22,077 nucleotides of DNA from positions 1 to 22,077 of the forward strand of contig CAKKRO010000114.1 of assembly GCA_919902625.1 (NCBI GenBank), read 5' to 3'. A program made the position numbers and the translations under genes. Below, piece by piece: positions 8,251-15,924 of this stretch; positions within the stretch are counted from its first letter, which is position 1; each line of letters opens with the position of its first letter. This DNA comes from Nitrosomonadaceae bacterium. GTDB taxonomy: Bacteria > Pseudomonadota > Gammaproteobacteria > Burkholderiales > Nitrosomonadaceae. The notes under the pieces were generated by a model. That model searched no databases, was not told the DNA's origin, and saw only the letters and a program-made list of their open reading frames with translations.

Positions 8251-8907
8251 TCAACGTCCCGGCCCCTCTCCCCAAAGCAATTTATGCATTTGCATCTGCA
8301 TTCTTACAGGGAGTCTGTCACGTAATATCCAGGCCGCCAGTGTCGCCGGTTCTAAACTACCATAAACCGGCGAAAACAAAATTGGACATATTGAATGCAA
8401 TTGCCTGGTATGCATGATTTCACAAGCCCATTGGTAATCTGCTTCATCACAAAGCACAAATTTGATCTCATCCTGTTGTGTCAGATGAGCAAGATTGCGC
8501 CAATTGTTTTTATCCACTTCGCCTGATCCAGGTGTTTTGATATCCATGACTTTGCACACACGCGCATCAACTTTGGATAAATCCAGTGCACCGCTGGTTT
8601 CGAGTGATACAGCGTATTGCGCATCACATAACGCTGCAAGCAAAACATGACAGGGTTTCTGTGCCAATGGCTCACCCCCTGTCACTGTGACAAAATTCGA
8701 CCGATATTGAGCCACTTGGTCCAGAATGCTGGATATCGCCATACTTTCACCCCCGGTAAAAGCATAAGCCGTATCACAGTAGCCACAACGTAAAGGGCAG
8801 CCTGTCAAACGTATAAAAACTGTCGGCAATCCAATCCGGCTGGTTTCACCTTGCAAGGAAAAGAAAATTTCACTGATACGCAAGGTTGTCGCTTCTAACG
8901 CCTGCAC
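8251..8907 (-). CDS. queE: 7-carboxy-7-deazaguanine synthase (radical SAM)
   Basis: Radical SAM enzyme that ring-contracts 6-carboxy-tetrahydropterin to 7-carboxy-7-deazaguanine, the step before QueC. The 218-aa protein shows IFFSLQGE near residue 14, the cluster-binding GCPLRCGYCDT (C37, C41, C44 in the plain CX3CX2C form) and the TVTGGEPL glycine motif. The reading frame opens with a GTG at 8907: an in-frame TGA lies just upstream, and an AGGTGA element stands about 9 nt before the GTG. A TTG a few codons inside (before RISEIFF) is a possible alternative. It follows cpoB after 96 nt, which contain no recognisable preQ1 riboswitch. Confidence 0.96.
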   Translation of the reverse strand: MQALEATTLRISEIFFSLQGETSRIGLPTVFIRLTGCPLRCGYCDTAYAFTGGESMAISSILDQVAQYRSNFVTVTGGEPLAQKPCHVLLAALCDAQYAVSLETSGALDLSKVDARVCKVMDIKTPGSGEVDKNNWRNLAHLTQQDEIKFVLCDEADYQWACEIMHTRQLHSICPILFSPVYGSLEPATLAAWILRDRLPVRMQMQMHKLLWGEGPGR

Positions 8908-9003
8908 AATGATGGGTCACCTGGAGAAAAGAGATTTAACCATGCCGCTACTTTCTGGTTAATGTGCAACAAACAGCCTCAGCTATTTGCTTAAGTTATG
9001 AAT

Positions 9004-9915
9004 TTATCTGATGTTAGCCAAACGTTGCTTGGCTTTTTTTGCAGCTTCACTTTGTGGATATCTCGCCAGCAAATCTTCTAATGTTTGCTTACTTGCCTTA
9101 CTGTCACCCATTTCTTGCTGACTACTGGCAATATTAAGAAAAGCATCCGGTACTTTGAGGCTATCGGGATATTGACCAATCAATTTTCTCTGCGCCTCTA
9201 TCGCCAACTGATAATCACGTAATGCATAATGCGCATTACCAATCCAGTAAGCAGCACCCGGCGCCAGATTCGATTGAGGATAATTTTCCAGAAAACCCTC
9301 AAAGTGCGCTATGGCACCCGCATACTCGCCATTCTTAAATAAATGATAGGCTTCTTTGTAAGCATCATTCTCTACCGGCCCCGCTGGTGCCAGTTCATTC
9401 GCTGACACCGGCCCTGGCCCTGCATCAGGCTGTACCGAAGAAATTATTCCGGCAGTTGATGCAGATTCTTCCGGCACTGCCGCCACAGAGGGCGGAGCTG
9501 CAGTTGATTCTTGAGGGAAAGAAGGAGGTGCCATGCTATGGGGAGCGTTTTTAGGTTCCGTTTGCGAAGATGGAGTCCGCTTATCGGGCTGCTCAATCTG
9601 GCGCAATCGATTGTCCAAATCGATATAGAAATCCCGTTGCCGCTTTTGTAACAAGGTATTATCGTTACTCAGCATTTCTATCTGCCCATTCAATTTTCCC
9701 AACTCAAGTCCAAGTGTTTCAACTTGTGCATAAAGCTCGAGCAATGCTTGACTACTCAGCGCTTGCTCCATCTTGACAATACGCGCTTCCATTTCACTCA
9801 CTTGTTTACGTAATGCATTAATCTGTTCGCGTGCTTTATCGTCACCAAATAACCCCGCATAACTACTAACACTACAGCTCATTAACAGCAATAGGAAGAA
9901 AGCGCGTATCAGCAT
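9004..9915 (-). CDS. cpoB: Cell division coordinator CpoB (YbgF)
   Basis: Periplasmic Tol-associated protein that in E. coli links PBP1B-driven septal peptidoglycan synthesis to Tol-Pal driven outer-membrane constriction. The 303-aa protein has a signal peptide (MLIRAFFLLLLMSCSVSSYA, cleavage expected before GLFGD), a coiled-coil trimerisation region at about 25-100, a Pro/Ser/Ala-rich linker at about 110-180, and three C-terminal TPR-like repeats (AYHLFKNGEYAGAI, AYWIGNAHYALRDYQLAI, AFLNIASSQQEMGDSKAS). It starts 2 nt after the pal stop, so translation is probably coupled. It is the last gene of the core tol-pal order and is followed by queE. Confidence 0.95.
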   Translation of the reverse strand: MLIRAFFLLLLMSCSVSSYAGLFGDDKAREQINALRKQVSEMEARIVKMEQALSSQALLELYAQVETLGLELGKLNGQIEMLSNDNTLLQKRQRDFYIDLDNRLRQIEQPDKRTPSSQTEPKNAPHSMAPPSFPQESTAAPPSVAAVPEESASTAGIISSVQPDAGPGPVSANELAPAGPVENDAYKEAYHLFKNGEYAGAIAHFEGFLENYPQSNLAPGAAYWIGNAHYALRDYQLAIEAQRKLIGQYPDSLKVPDAFLNIASSQQEMGDSKASKQTLEDLLARYPQSEAAKKAKQRLANIR

Positions 9916-9917
9916 GC

Positions 9918-10436
9918 TTACTCACCCCGATAAAGGATGTCTGTGCGACGATTCTGGCTCCAGGCCGATTCGCCATATCCCAATGCGCGAGGTTTTTCTT
10001 CTCCCAAGCTGACAGATTCAATCTGTCCATCCCGGGCGCCCGCCAATGTCATCATATTTCTTACACTGTCTGCACGACGCTGACCCAAAGCAAGGTTATA
10101 TTCACGGCTGCCGCGATCATCCGTATTTCCTTGCAGTATTACACTGGCATCCGCATTGTCACGCAGGAATCTGGCGTGGGAAAGCACCAATTCTCTGTAC
10201 TCACCTTTTACGGTATAGCTATCGTAATCATAGTAAACGCTACGCTGCGACAAAATACTATTGGGATCCTGCAATTGACTAAAATAGCCTGGTCTACCAG
10301 AACCGGAACCCATCAAATCGCTACCTCCTAAACCATCATCCGCACCTGCTGACAGATCATCAACTTCAGGTTGCGTTGTCTGGCTGGCACAAGCTGATAA
10401 CAGAACGATCAATAAAACACTTAATAATTTTTTCAT
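9918..10436 (-). CDS. pal: Peptidoglycan-associated lipoprotein
   Basis: Outer-membrane lipoprotein that binds peptidoglycan and TolB and completes the trans-envelope Tol-Pal bridge. The 172-aa precursor has a lipoprotein signal peptide with lipobox LLSAC (acylated C16), a flexible Gly/Ser/Asp-rich segment at about 20-60, and an OmpA-like domain at about 65-170. That domain contains YYDYDSYTV and the diaminopimelate-binding region NTDDRGSREYNLALGQRRA. A strong Shine-Dalgarno sequence (AAAAGGAG, 6 nt before the ATG) makes the start secure. It is flanked by tolB (31-nt gap) and cpoB (2-nt gap), as in the family. Confidence 0.98.
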   Translation of the reverse strand: MKKLLSVLLIVLLSACASQTTQPEVDDLSAGADDGLGGSDLMGSGSGRPGYFSQLQDPNSILSQRSVYYDYDSYTVKGEYRELVLSHARFLRDNADASVILQGNTDDRGSREYNLALGQRRADSVRNMMTLAGARDGQIESVSLGEEKPRALGYGESAWSQNRRTDILYRGE

Positions 10437-10467
10437 TTATAGCTCCTTTTAATTAAAAATTAATCCG

Positions 10468-11766
10468 TCACTTCCATTTTGGCAGAGGGCCCCATGCTGG
10501 CTCTCTGATATCACCTGTTTGTACTGAAAGATGCTGCCTTGTCTGTCCATCCCTGGAAACTGCGGATAATATACCATGCCCATCAATCTCAGTAGCGTAT
10601 AAGATCATCTTGCCGTTGGGCGCAAAGCTAGGAGACTCATCAAATTTGGAATTGGTCAGTATCTGTACTTGCCGCGAACCAATTTCCTGAACCGCTACAT
10701 TAAATTGATTATTGCTCCGATGGATAAAAGTGAAACTTTTGCCATCTTGACTAAAATCCGGGCTGACATTGTAATTACCTTCAAAAGTAAGGCGTTCAGC
10801 AGTACTGTTCTCAGTATTAGTGACCGGCATTCGATAAATTTGCGGGCTGCCGCCACGATCGGAAGTAAACAGGATTGATCGGCCATCGGGAGAAAAGCTC
10901 GGTTCCGTATCAATCCCGGAGCTTCTACTCAGCCGTTGTAAACCGCTCCCATCAGCATTAACCAGGAATATTTGCGACCCGCCTTGCCCCGTCAGCACGA
11001 CAGCCAGTTTTTTACCGTCGGGCGACCAGGCCGGCGCGCTATTACTTCCCTTAAAGCTGGCAACGGCCCTACGCTCGCGTGTGGCTAATGTTTGCACATA
11101 AACAATCGGCTTTTTATTCTCAAATGAAACATAAGCCAGCTGACCACCATCCGGTGACCAAGCAGGGGAAATAATGGGTTCAGTATATTCAATGATGGAT
11201 TGGGCATTATATCCATCCGCATCAGCGACCTGCAGTGCATACTTATTGCCACGTTTCATCACGTAAGCAATGCGCGTACTGAATACACCCACATCACCTG
11301 TCAGTGCTTCATAAATAATATCCGCAATGCGATGCGCTGCAGCACGTAATTGCGTCGTTGGAACTGTAATTGCCAAGCCTGTTAATTGTGATCTTTTAGC
11401 GACATCCATCAAACGAAACTGAATCTCCACCTGATCACCAGGCAAGCTTATGACACGACCAATGACCAACGCGTCAGCGCCCCGGTTAACCCAATCAGCA
11501 TAAACAACCTCCACAGGCGCGTGGGGTGACAAGCCGGAGGGATCCACCAATCTGAACAAACCGGTGCGCTGCAAATCAGCCCCGATTACCGTCGTAATAC
11601 CTTGCTGAAGTTTATTTTCATCTGCAAAAGGAACAATAGCAACCGGAATGCGTGACGCCCCACCGCCAAAAATTTCGATATTAAGTTGAGCGTGTAAAGG
11701 AGTGCTGATCAACCATAAAAGAAAGATCAACGGACTACGAATATATTTGCACAAATGAATTGACAT
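10468..11766 (-). CDS. tolB: Tol-Pal system protein TolB
   Basis: Periplasmic beta-propeller protein that contacts Pal and TolA. It has a signal peptide, an N-terminal alpha/beta domain (IPVAIVPFADE to about residue 150) and a six-bladed C-terminal propeller of repeats such as SPAWSPDGGQLAYVSF, APAWSPDGKKLAVVL, EPSFSPDGRSILFTSD and SPSFAPNGKMILYAT. The frame opens at a GTG at 11823 that would overlap tolA, but the ATG at 11766 begins MSIHLCKYIRSPLIFLLWL, a proper signal peptide ending in PLHA. I therefore place the start there (432 aa, 49 nt after the tolA stop). The extra 19 upstream codons contain no signal-like sequence. No strong Shine-Dalgarno sequence is seen. Confidence 0.97.
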   Translation of the reverse strand: MSIHLCKYIRSPLIFLLWLISTPLHAQLNIEIFGGGASRIPVAIVPFADENKLQQGITTVIGADLQRTGLFRLVDPSGLSPHAPVEVVYADWVNRGADALVIGRVISLPGDQVEIQFRLMDVAKRSQLTGLAITVPTTQLRAAAHRIADIIYEALTGDVGVFSTRIAYVMKRGNKYALQVADADGYNAQSIIEYTEPIISPAWSPDGGQLAYVSFENKKPIVYVQTLATRERRAVASFKGSNSAPAWSPDGKKLAVVLTGQGGSQIFLVNADGSGLQRLSRSSGIDTEPSFSPDGRSILFTSDRGGSPQIYRMPVTNTENSTAERLTFEGNYNVSPDFSQDGKSFTFIHRSNNQFNVAVQEIGSRQVQILTNSKFDESPSFAPNGKMILYATEIDGHGILSAVSRDGQTRQHLSVQTGDIREPAWGPLPKWK

Positions 11767-11815
11767 AAGTATTGAAGAAGCGTTAAAAACAAAAAATTCC
11801 CGTTGATTATAACAA

Positions 11816-12766
11816 TCATTCACGATAATGCACTGTAATATTCAAGTTACGAAACTCATTAAACAAAGCAGGATCAGGGGGTAATGGCAATGGTTTCGAT
11901 AAAAAGATCGCACGTTCGACAGCACTGTCAAAAGTTGCATGGCCACTACTCTTGCTTAACCTGACATCCAGAATATCTCCTCCCGGAAGCAGCGTAACAT
12001 TAAATTCAGCCACCGGATTACCTGGCAGGTCCGGCGGCATTACAATTCTGCTCTTAATCTTGGCAAGAATCATGGCTTTATATTTCGAGATTTCATTCGT
12101 TACCTGATTTCTTGCCGCTGCTTGCTGCGCAGCCCGTTGAGCCTCAGCTTCCCGCTGGGCTTTCACTTCTTGTTCACGTTGCCGTTGTGCCGCCAGCTCT
12201 CTTTCTTTCTGCCTCTGCAATTCTTTCTGCTTTTCTAATTCCTTTTGTTTCTCCAGCTCCTTCTGTTTCTCTAATTCTTTCTGTTTCTCAAGTTCTTTCT
12301 GCTTTTCCAGCTCCTTCAATCTTTCTTGTTCCTTAATTTTTTCCTGCTCTTTTTTCTTTTGCTCCTGTAGATCCGGCTTATCCTCTTTAATGGGTTCAGG
12401 CTTCTGTTTCAGTGCAATATCCGGCTTTTTAACCGGTGGCGTTACAGCCACTTTCTCTGCCACTGGTTTGGGTGGCTCCGGTTTAGGCGGCTCCGGCTCG
12501 GGTGGTTTCGGCTTGACAGGTTCTTGCGCTGGCTTAGGTTGCTGTTGTGGAGGTGGAGGAGGTGGCGAAGTCTTTACAGGTTCCTGAATGGGCTGGGGCA
12601 ATTCAGTCCATATGTCCACTACCATACCTTCCGGCGGATGATCTTTCCAGTTTAAGCCAAAAATCATTAAAGCAATAAAACCGAGGTGCACCAGCAAAGC
12701 CAGCACACCTGCCAATAATAATCTAGGTTCGGAATGGGATGAATTGCGTAATACGCTCACACTCAT
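11816..12766 (-). CDS. tolA: Tol-Pal system protein TolA (TonB-like energy transducer)
   Basis: Inner-membrane protein spanning the periplasm; it carries the energy of the TolQ-TolR motor to Pal and TolB. Counting from the ATG at 12766 (316 aa): one membrane segment at about 16-38, a Pro/Lys/Glu-rich stretch at 57-104, a long charged helix at about 125-225 containing five copies of KELEKQ at 151-180, and a C-terminal domain at about 226-316 (KIKSRIVMPPDLPGNP, LPGGDILDVRLSKSSGHATFD). The longer frame starts at a TTG at 12802 overlapping tolR and adds residues without support; the ATG lies 10 nt after the tolR stop. The low-complexity helix is normal for TolA, and repeat number is expected to vary. 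Confidence 0.96.
   Translation of the reverse strand: MSVSVLRNSSHSEPRLLLAGVLALLVHLGFIALMIFGLNWKDHPPEGMVVDIWTELPQPIQEPVKTSPPPPPPQQQPKPAQEPVKPKPPEPEPPKPEPPKPVAEKVAVTPPVKKPDIALKQKPEPIKEDKPDLQEQKKKEQEKIKEQERLKELEKQKELEKQKELEKQKELEKQKELEKQKELQRQKERELAAQRQREQEVKAQREAEAQRAAQQAAARNQVTNEISKYKAMILAKIKSRIVMPPDLPGNPVAEFNVTLLPGGDILDVRLSKSSGHATFDSAVERAIFLSKPLPLPPDPALFNEFRNLNITVHYRE
12221..12316 (-). repeat. 18-bp imperfect tandem repeat inside tolA
   Basis: About five tandem 18-bp units encode the hexapeptide KELEKQ (TolA residues 151-180). The units differ at synonymous positions (for example ttctttctgcttttctaa versus ctccttctgtttctctaa on the plus strand), so the array is held at the protein level as well as by repetition. 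Confidence 0.85.
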
Positions 12767-12776
12767 TACAAATCGT

Positions 12777-13190
12777 TCATTTTTGTTGAGCCAGCAAGCC
12801 AACTTTCTGCACTTGATTCTGTTGCAGAATATCCATTACTTTAATGACCTCTTCATAGCGCACATTTTTGTCAGCCGCAATCACGACTGGCTGATCTGCA
12901 TTCTGTGCCTGCTTCTGTTTGATGGCTTCAATCAACTGATCACGATCCACCTTCTGTTCCACAGTTGATTTTGCACGATCACGTAACGTTAAACTGCCAT
13001 CCGCTTTAATAATCACTTCCAGTGGCACAGCCGGTGTCGCTAAAGATTTGCCAATCTGAGGTAACTCAATCTGTCCATGATTAATCATGGGCGCTGTAAT
13101 CATAAAAATGATCAGCAGCACCAGCATGACATCAATGTACGGTACCACATTGATCTCGTTCATTAATCGACGCTTGGCACGACGAGCCAT
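12777..13190 (-). CDS. tolR: Tol-Pal system protein TolR
   Basis: Inner-membrane subunit of the TolQ-TolR proton-driven motor (ExbD/TolR family). The 137-aa protein has a short cytoplasmic N terminus (MARRAKRRLMNEINVVPYID), a single membrane segment at about 18-38 that includes the conserved proton-carrying Asp (D20, in YIDVMLVLL), and a periplasmic domain ending VMDILQQNQVQKVGLLAQQK. A clear GAGG Shine-Dalgarno sequence precedes the ATG. It lies between tolQ (19-nt gap) and tolA (10-nt gap with the start chosen here). Confidence 0.97.
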   Translation of the reverse strand: MARRAKRRLMNEINVVPYIDVMLVLLIIFMITAPMINHGQIELPQIGKSLATPAVPLEVIIKADGSLTLRDRAKSTVEQKVDRDQLIEAIKQKQAQNADQPVVIAADKNVRYEEVIKVMDILQQNQVQKVGLLAQQK

Positions 13191-13209
13191 AAAATCCTCT
13201 CAGTTCTGT

Positions 13210-13890
13210 TTATTCGGCTGCTCGCCGTTGCAATACATTAGATAATTCTTCCATAAAGCTTTCAAACCGAGTGGCCAATTGATCGGTATCACTGGCATAA
13301 CGATTATAAGCAACCACTGCGGGAATTGCTGCAAACAATCCCATCGCGGTCGCAATTAAAGCTTCTGCAATCCCCGGCGCAACATGCGCAATGGTCGCCT
13401 GTGTGACACTGGACAAGCTACGGAAAGAATTCATAATTCCCCATACGGTACCCAACAAGCCAATATAAGGACTGACTGATCCAACCGTTGCCAGAAACGA
13501 CAAATGCGACTCCAGATGATCCATTTCCCGTTGATAAGTAGCACGCATGGCTCTGCGAGTACTTTCCATCACTGCTTCAATATCGGATCCGAAGGGGTGT
13601 TTGTTAAATTCACCGAAACCAGCGGCAAAGATACGTTCCATACTGCCCGAAGCATAGCGCGAACTTGTTGCACGTTGATAAAGCGCATTCAGATCTGCGC
13701 CACGCCAGAAGATATCCTCAAATTCATCCGTTTTCTTTATTTCATGCCGGATGACAAACCATTTACGAAAAATAAACCACCATGATAAAAGAGAAACCAG
13801 GACTAAAATTAGCATCACCAGCTGTACCGGCAAACTGGCGCTGCTAACCAGATAAAGAAGTGACATATCTTGTGTTACTGTTGTATTCAT
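13210..13890 (-). CDS. tolQ: Tol-Pal system protein TolQ
   Basis: Inner-membrane subunit of the TolQ-TolR motor (MotA/TolQ/ExbB family). The 226-aa protein has three membrane segments: about 18-40, and a pair at about 130-155 and 165-190 separated by few residues. It has the family stretch LATVGSVSPYIGLLGTVWGI, followed by a second conserved segment with APGIAEALIATAMGL. Its ATG overlaps the ybgC stop in an ATGA, so the two are translationally coupled. It heads the membrane part of the cluster. Confidence 0.98.
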   Translation of the reverse strand: MNTTVTQDMSLLYLVSSASLPVQLVMLILVLVSLLSWWFIFRKWFVIRHEIKKTDEFEDIFWRGADLNALYQRATSSRYASGSMERIFAAGFGEFNKHPFGSDIEAVMESTRRAMRATYQREMDHLESHLSFLATVGSVSPYIGLLGTVWGIMNSFRSLSSVTQATIAHVAPGIAEALIATAMGLFAAIPAVVAYNRYASDTDQLATRFESFMEELSNVLQRRAAE

Positions 13891-14297
13891 GCGGGCTTCC
13901 CAATTTTCTCACGTAAAGGCGCAGGGATACTCACTGGTTTAAGAGTTTCTGCGCCGACACACACCACATGGATCGTGGCACTCACTAGCTTGACATGACT
14001 GCATAAAATTTCCTGAGACAGCGTGATGCGGCTCCTGCCTGTCTCCGTTACGGCTACTGTCACGTTCAGTAAATCATCCAATACCGCTGGCTTGAAATAT
14101 TCGATCTCCAGCGAACGTACCATAAACAACATCTTATGAATTTCAATCAATGAATTTACATCAAACCCTAATTCCCTGAGCCATTCATATCGCGCTCGTT
14201 CCATGAAGTCGAGGTGGGTTGAATGATATACCACTCCACCAGCATCTGTATCCTGATAGTAGACACGAATAGGCAGTGAAAAGTTATTTTTGAACAT
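13887..14297 (-). CDS. ybgC: Tol-Pal associated acyl-CoA thioesterase YbgC
   Basis: Hotdog-fold thioesterase of the 4-hydroxybenzoyl-CoA thioesterase family, usually the first gene of the tol-pal operon. The 136-aa protein shows RVYYQDTDAGGVVYHSTHLDFMERARYE near its N terminus, with the likely catalytic Asp (D18), and the central MLFMVRSLEIEYFKPAVLDD. In E. coli the protein acts on acyl-CoA or acyl-ACP, and its part in Tol function is unclear. It overlaps tolQ by 4 nt and is probably the first gene of the transcription unit; a perfect TATAAT lies 67 nt upstream. Confidence 0.96.
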   Translation of the reverse strand: MFKNNFSLPIRVYYQDTDAGGVVYHSTHLDFMERARYEWLRELGFDVNSLIEIHKMLFMVRSLEIEYFKPAVLDDLLNVTVAVTETGRSRITLSQEILCSHVKLVSATIHVVCVGAETLKPVSIPAPLREKIGKPA

Positions 14298-14363
14298 TCC
14301 GCATTGGATATTTAAATGATGGATATTGACAGCACTTTGCGCTTCTTATCTGAGAATTCGCTA

Positions 14364-14393
14364 ATTATAAACGTACTGAGTTAATGGCGTCTT
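14364..14393 (-). promoter_or_regulatory. Candidate promoter of the tol-pal operon
   Basis: A perfect -10 box TATAAT lies on the minus strand at 14364-14369, 67 nt before the ybgC ATG. The -35 region is poor: AAGACG at 18-bp spacing (14388-14393) keeps only the central GAC of TTGACA. The position between cysM and ybgC, at the head of the co-oriented run, supports a promoter, but the weak -35 leaves it uncertain. Confidence 0.45.
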
Positions 14394-14414
14394 TAATTAC
14401 CTGCAGCCTCTATT

Positions 14415-15302
14415 CTAAGCGGGAAAAACACCCGTCGACAAATAACGGTCACCCCGATCACAAACAATAAATACAATGACCGCGTTTTCAACTTGAGTGG
14501 ATACCTTGAGTGCCGCTGCCAAAGCGCCGCCGGATGAAATACCTGCAAAAATCCCTTCTTCGCATGCCAGCCGCCGCGTCAGATTCTCAGCCTCATTTTG
14601 AGAAACATATAACAATTCATCAATCCGTTCCGGGTCAAAGATTTTAGGCAGATAAGCGGGGGACCATTTGCGAATGCCTGGAATCTGCGCACCCTCTTCT
14701 GGCTGCACACCGATAATTTTAATAGCCGATCGTTGCTCTTTAAAGAATCTCGAACAACCCATAATCGTTCCGGTTGTTCCCATGCTGCTGACAAAATGAG
14801 TAATCTTTCCATTCGTATCGCGCCAGATCTCCGGTGCTGTGCCTTCATAATGAGCCAGAGGGTTATCTGGATTGGCAAATTGATCGAGAATAATCCCCTG
14901 CCCTTCATTCCGCATCTTCTCCGCCAGATCCCGCGCTTGTTCCATGCCTCCGGTTTTGGGGGTTAGGATAATTTTTGCACCATATGCGCTCATGGATTGC
15001 CGCCGCTCTATGCTCAAATTTTCCGGCATGATCAATACCATGCGATAACCCATAATAGCCGCAGCCATCGCCAGCGCTATGCCGGTATTACCACTGGTTG
15101 CTTCAATAAGCGTATCCCCCGGTTTGATTTCCCCCCGCTTCTGCGCGTGCGAAATCATTGACAATGCCGGCCGATCCTTAACCGAACCGGCGGGATTATT
15201 ACCCTCAAGCTTGGCGAGTATCACATTACTTGTTGTTCCAGGTAGATGCTTGAGTCTTACTAAAGGCGTATTACCAGCAAAATTCTCAATCGTTTTATAC
15301 AT
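14415..15302 (-). CDS. cysM: Cysteine synthase B (O-acetylserine sulfhydrylase)
   Basis: PLP-dependent enzyme that makes cysteine from O-acetylserine and sulfide or thiosulfate. The sequence follows E. coli CysM closely: GNTPLVRL, LEGNNPAGSVKDRPALSMI with the PLP-binding Lys, EATSGNTGIALAMAAA, HFVSSMGTTGTIMG, GVQPEEGAQIPGIRKW, EGIFAGISSGGA and the C-terminal CDRGDRYLSTGVF. The features PAGSVKDR and the C terminus favour CysM over CysK. The ATG at 15302 (295 aa, MYKTIENFAGNTPLV) aligns with the family start and has GAAG about 9 nt upstream; the frame also allows an ATG at 15317 adding five residues. It is followed by the tol operon but separated by about 117 nt that hold a likely promoter. Confidence 0.97.
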   Translation of the reverse strand: MYKTIENFAGNTPLVRLKHLPGTTSNVILAKLEGNNPAGSVKDRPALSMISHAQKRGEIKPGDTLIEATSGNTGIALAMAAAIMGYRMVLIMPENLSIERRQSMSAYGAKIILTPKTGGMEQARDLAEKMRNEGQGIILDQFANPDNPLAHYEGTAPEIWRDTNGKITHFVSSMGTTGTIMGCSRFFKEQRSAIKIIGVQPEEGAQIPGIRKWSPAYLPKIFDPERIDELLYVSQNEAENLTRRLACEEGIFAGISSGGALAAALKVSTQVENAVIVFIVCDRGDRYLSTGVFPA

Positions 15303-15381
15303 GAATGCAAGCTTCATAAAGAATTATTCCAGATTATCACACATGCTATCTACATTGAAACATTCTGTAACCCGCCAAATT

Positions 15382-15416
15382 AAAAGCCCCTCTGAATTCC
15401 ACTCGGAGGGGCTTTT
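15382..15416 (-). terminator. Intrinsic terminator after the comEA-like gene
   Basis: A perfect 11-bp GC-rich stem (AAAAGCCCCTC at 15382-15392 with GAGGGGCTTTT at 15406-15416) has a 13-nt loop and U-rich ends on both strands. It lies 28 nt after the comEA-like stop codon on the minus strand and before cysM, so cysM must have its own promoter. It has the form of a bidirectional terminator, but no gene converges from the other side. Confidence 0.88.
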
Positions 15417-15444
15417 ATCTGAACAAACCTTTTACTGCGAGCAA

Positions 15445-15732
15445 TTACTCCGGTTTTACCGGAGCTTCTTCGCTTTTCGCCACTTCAACTGTAACCAGAT
15501 CACGTAGTTGTTTGATAATTCCGGGGCCAATGCCATCCACCTTCTCCAAATCATCTATAGAGGTAAAAGAGCCATTCTTTTCACGATACTCAATGATGGC
15601 TTTTGCTTTGGCAGGACCAATGCCCTGAAGAGATTCAAGCTCAGTTTGCGAAGCTGTATTAATATTAACCGTTGCGTATACAGTACCCGTAAATGCGAAT
15701 AACAGAATCATAATAAAAAACAATTTTTTCAT
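15445..15732 (-). CDS. Secreted helix-hairpin-helix protein (ComEA-like)
   Basis: A 95-aa protein with an N-terminal signal peptide (about 20 residues, ending VYA before TVNINTAS) and a tandem helix-hairpin-helix DNA-binding domain: NINTASQTELESLQGIGPAKAKAII, then the second hairpin VDGIGPGIIKQL. Two GIGP turns are visible. This is the domain of ComEA, the periplasmic DNA receptor that pulls DNA in during natural transformation, and many proteobacteria carry such short stand-alone copies. A short charged tail (EVAKSEEAPVKPE) follows. AGAGG stands about 7 nt before the ATG, a good Shine-Dalgarno sequence. No other competence gene is nearby, so a role in DNA uptake is inferred from the family only. 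Confidence 0.9.
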   Translation of the reverse strand: MKKLFFIMILLFAFTGTVYATVNINTASQTELESLQGIGPAKAKAIIEYREKNGSFTSIDDLEKVDGIGPGIIKQLRDLVTVEVAKSEEAPVKPE

Positions 15733-15796
15733 AATATATCCTCTATCAAAGACAAATTACTGAAAATACAGAGCGAACTCTTCAGTTTTTGTAGAT

Positions 15797-15823
15797 TAAA
15801 AAATACCTATATCTATAGGTATT
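15797..15823 (-). terminator. Possible AT-rich terminator, or palindromic operator, between the MFS and comEA-like genes
   Basis: A perfect inverted repeat has arms AATACCTATA (15802-15811) and TATAGGTATT (15814-15823) with a 2-base centre. On the minus strand it is followed by T residues (complement of 15797-15801), so it could end the MFS transcript about 100 nt past its stop codon. The stem is AT-rich and weak for a terminator. It also lies 70 nt before the comEA-like ATG and could be a protein-binding site. The rest of the 192-bp gap (15733-15924) holds only the Shine-Dalgarno sequence of the comEA-like gene. Confidence 0.45.
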
Positions 15824-15924
15824 ACGTTATATCGGATACAAAATAAAATAATTTAGCCAATTCATTAAATTACATCCAGAAGCCAGGATAAATGGAAAGG
15901 ATGTCGGATATAAGCCACTGCTGA

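Noticed and set aside
8917..8943. Eight-codon upstream frame (MVKSLFSR) before queE whose stop overlaps the AGGTGA ribosome-binding element
   Set aside because: Too short to judge, with no good Shine-Dalgarno sequence of its own; frames of this size occur often by chance.
11767..11823. GTG start giving a longer TolB overlapping tolA
   Set aside because: The extra residues place non-signal sequence before a clear signal peptide; the ATG at 11766 is the better start.
12767..12802. TTG start giving a longer TolA overlapping tolR
   Set aside because: TTG without a ribosome binding site; the ATG at 12766 just after tolR gives a normal TolA N terminus.
14334..14341. TTGACA on the plus strand in the cysM-ybgC gap
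   Set aside because: It faces no plus-strand gene and has no -10 partner; both neighbours are on the minus strand.
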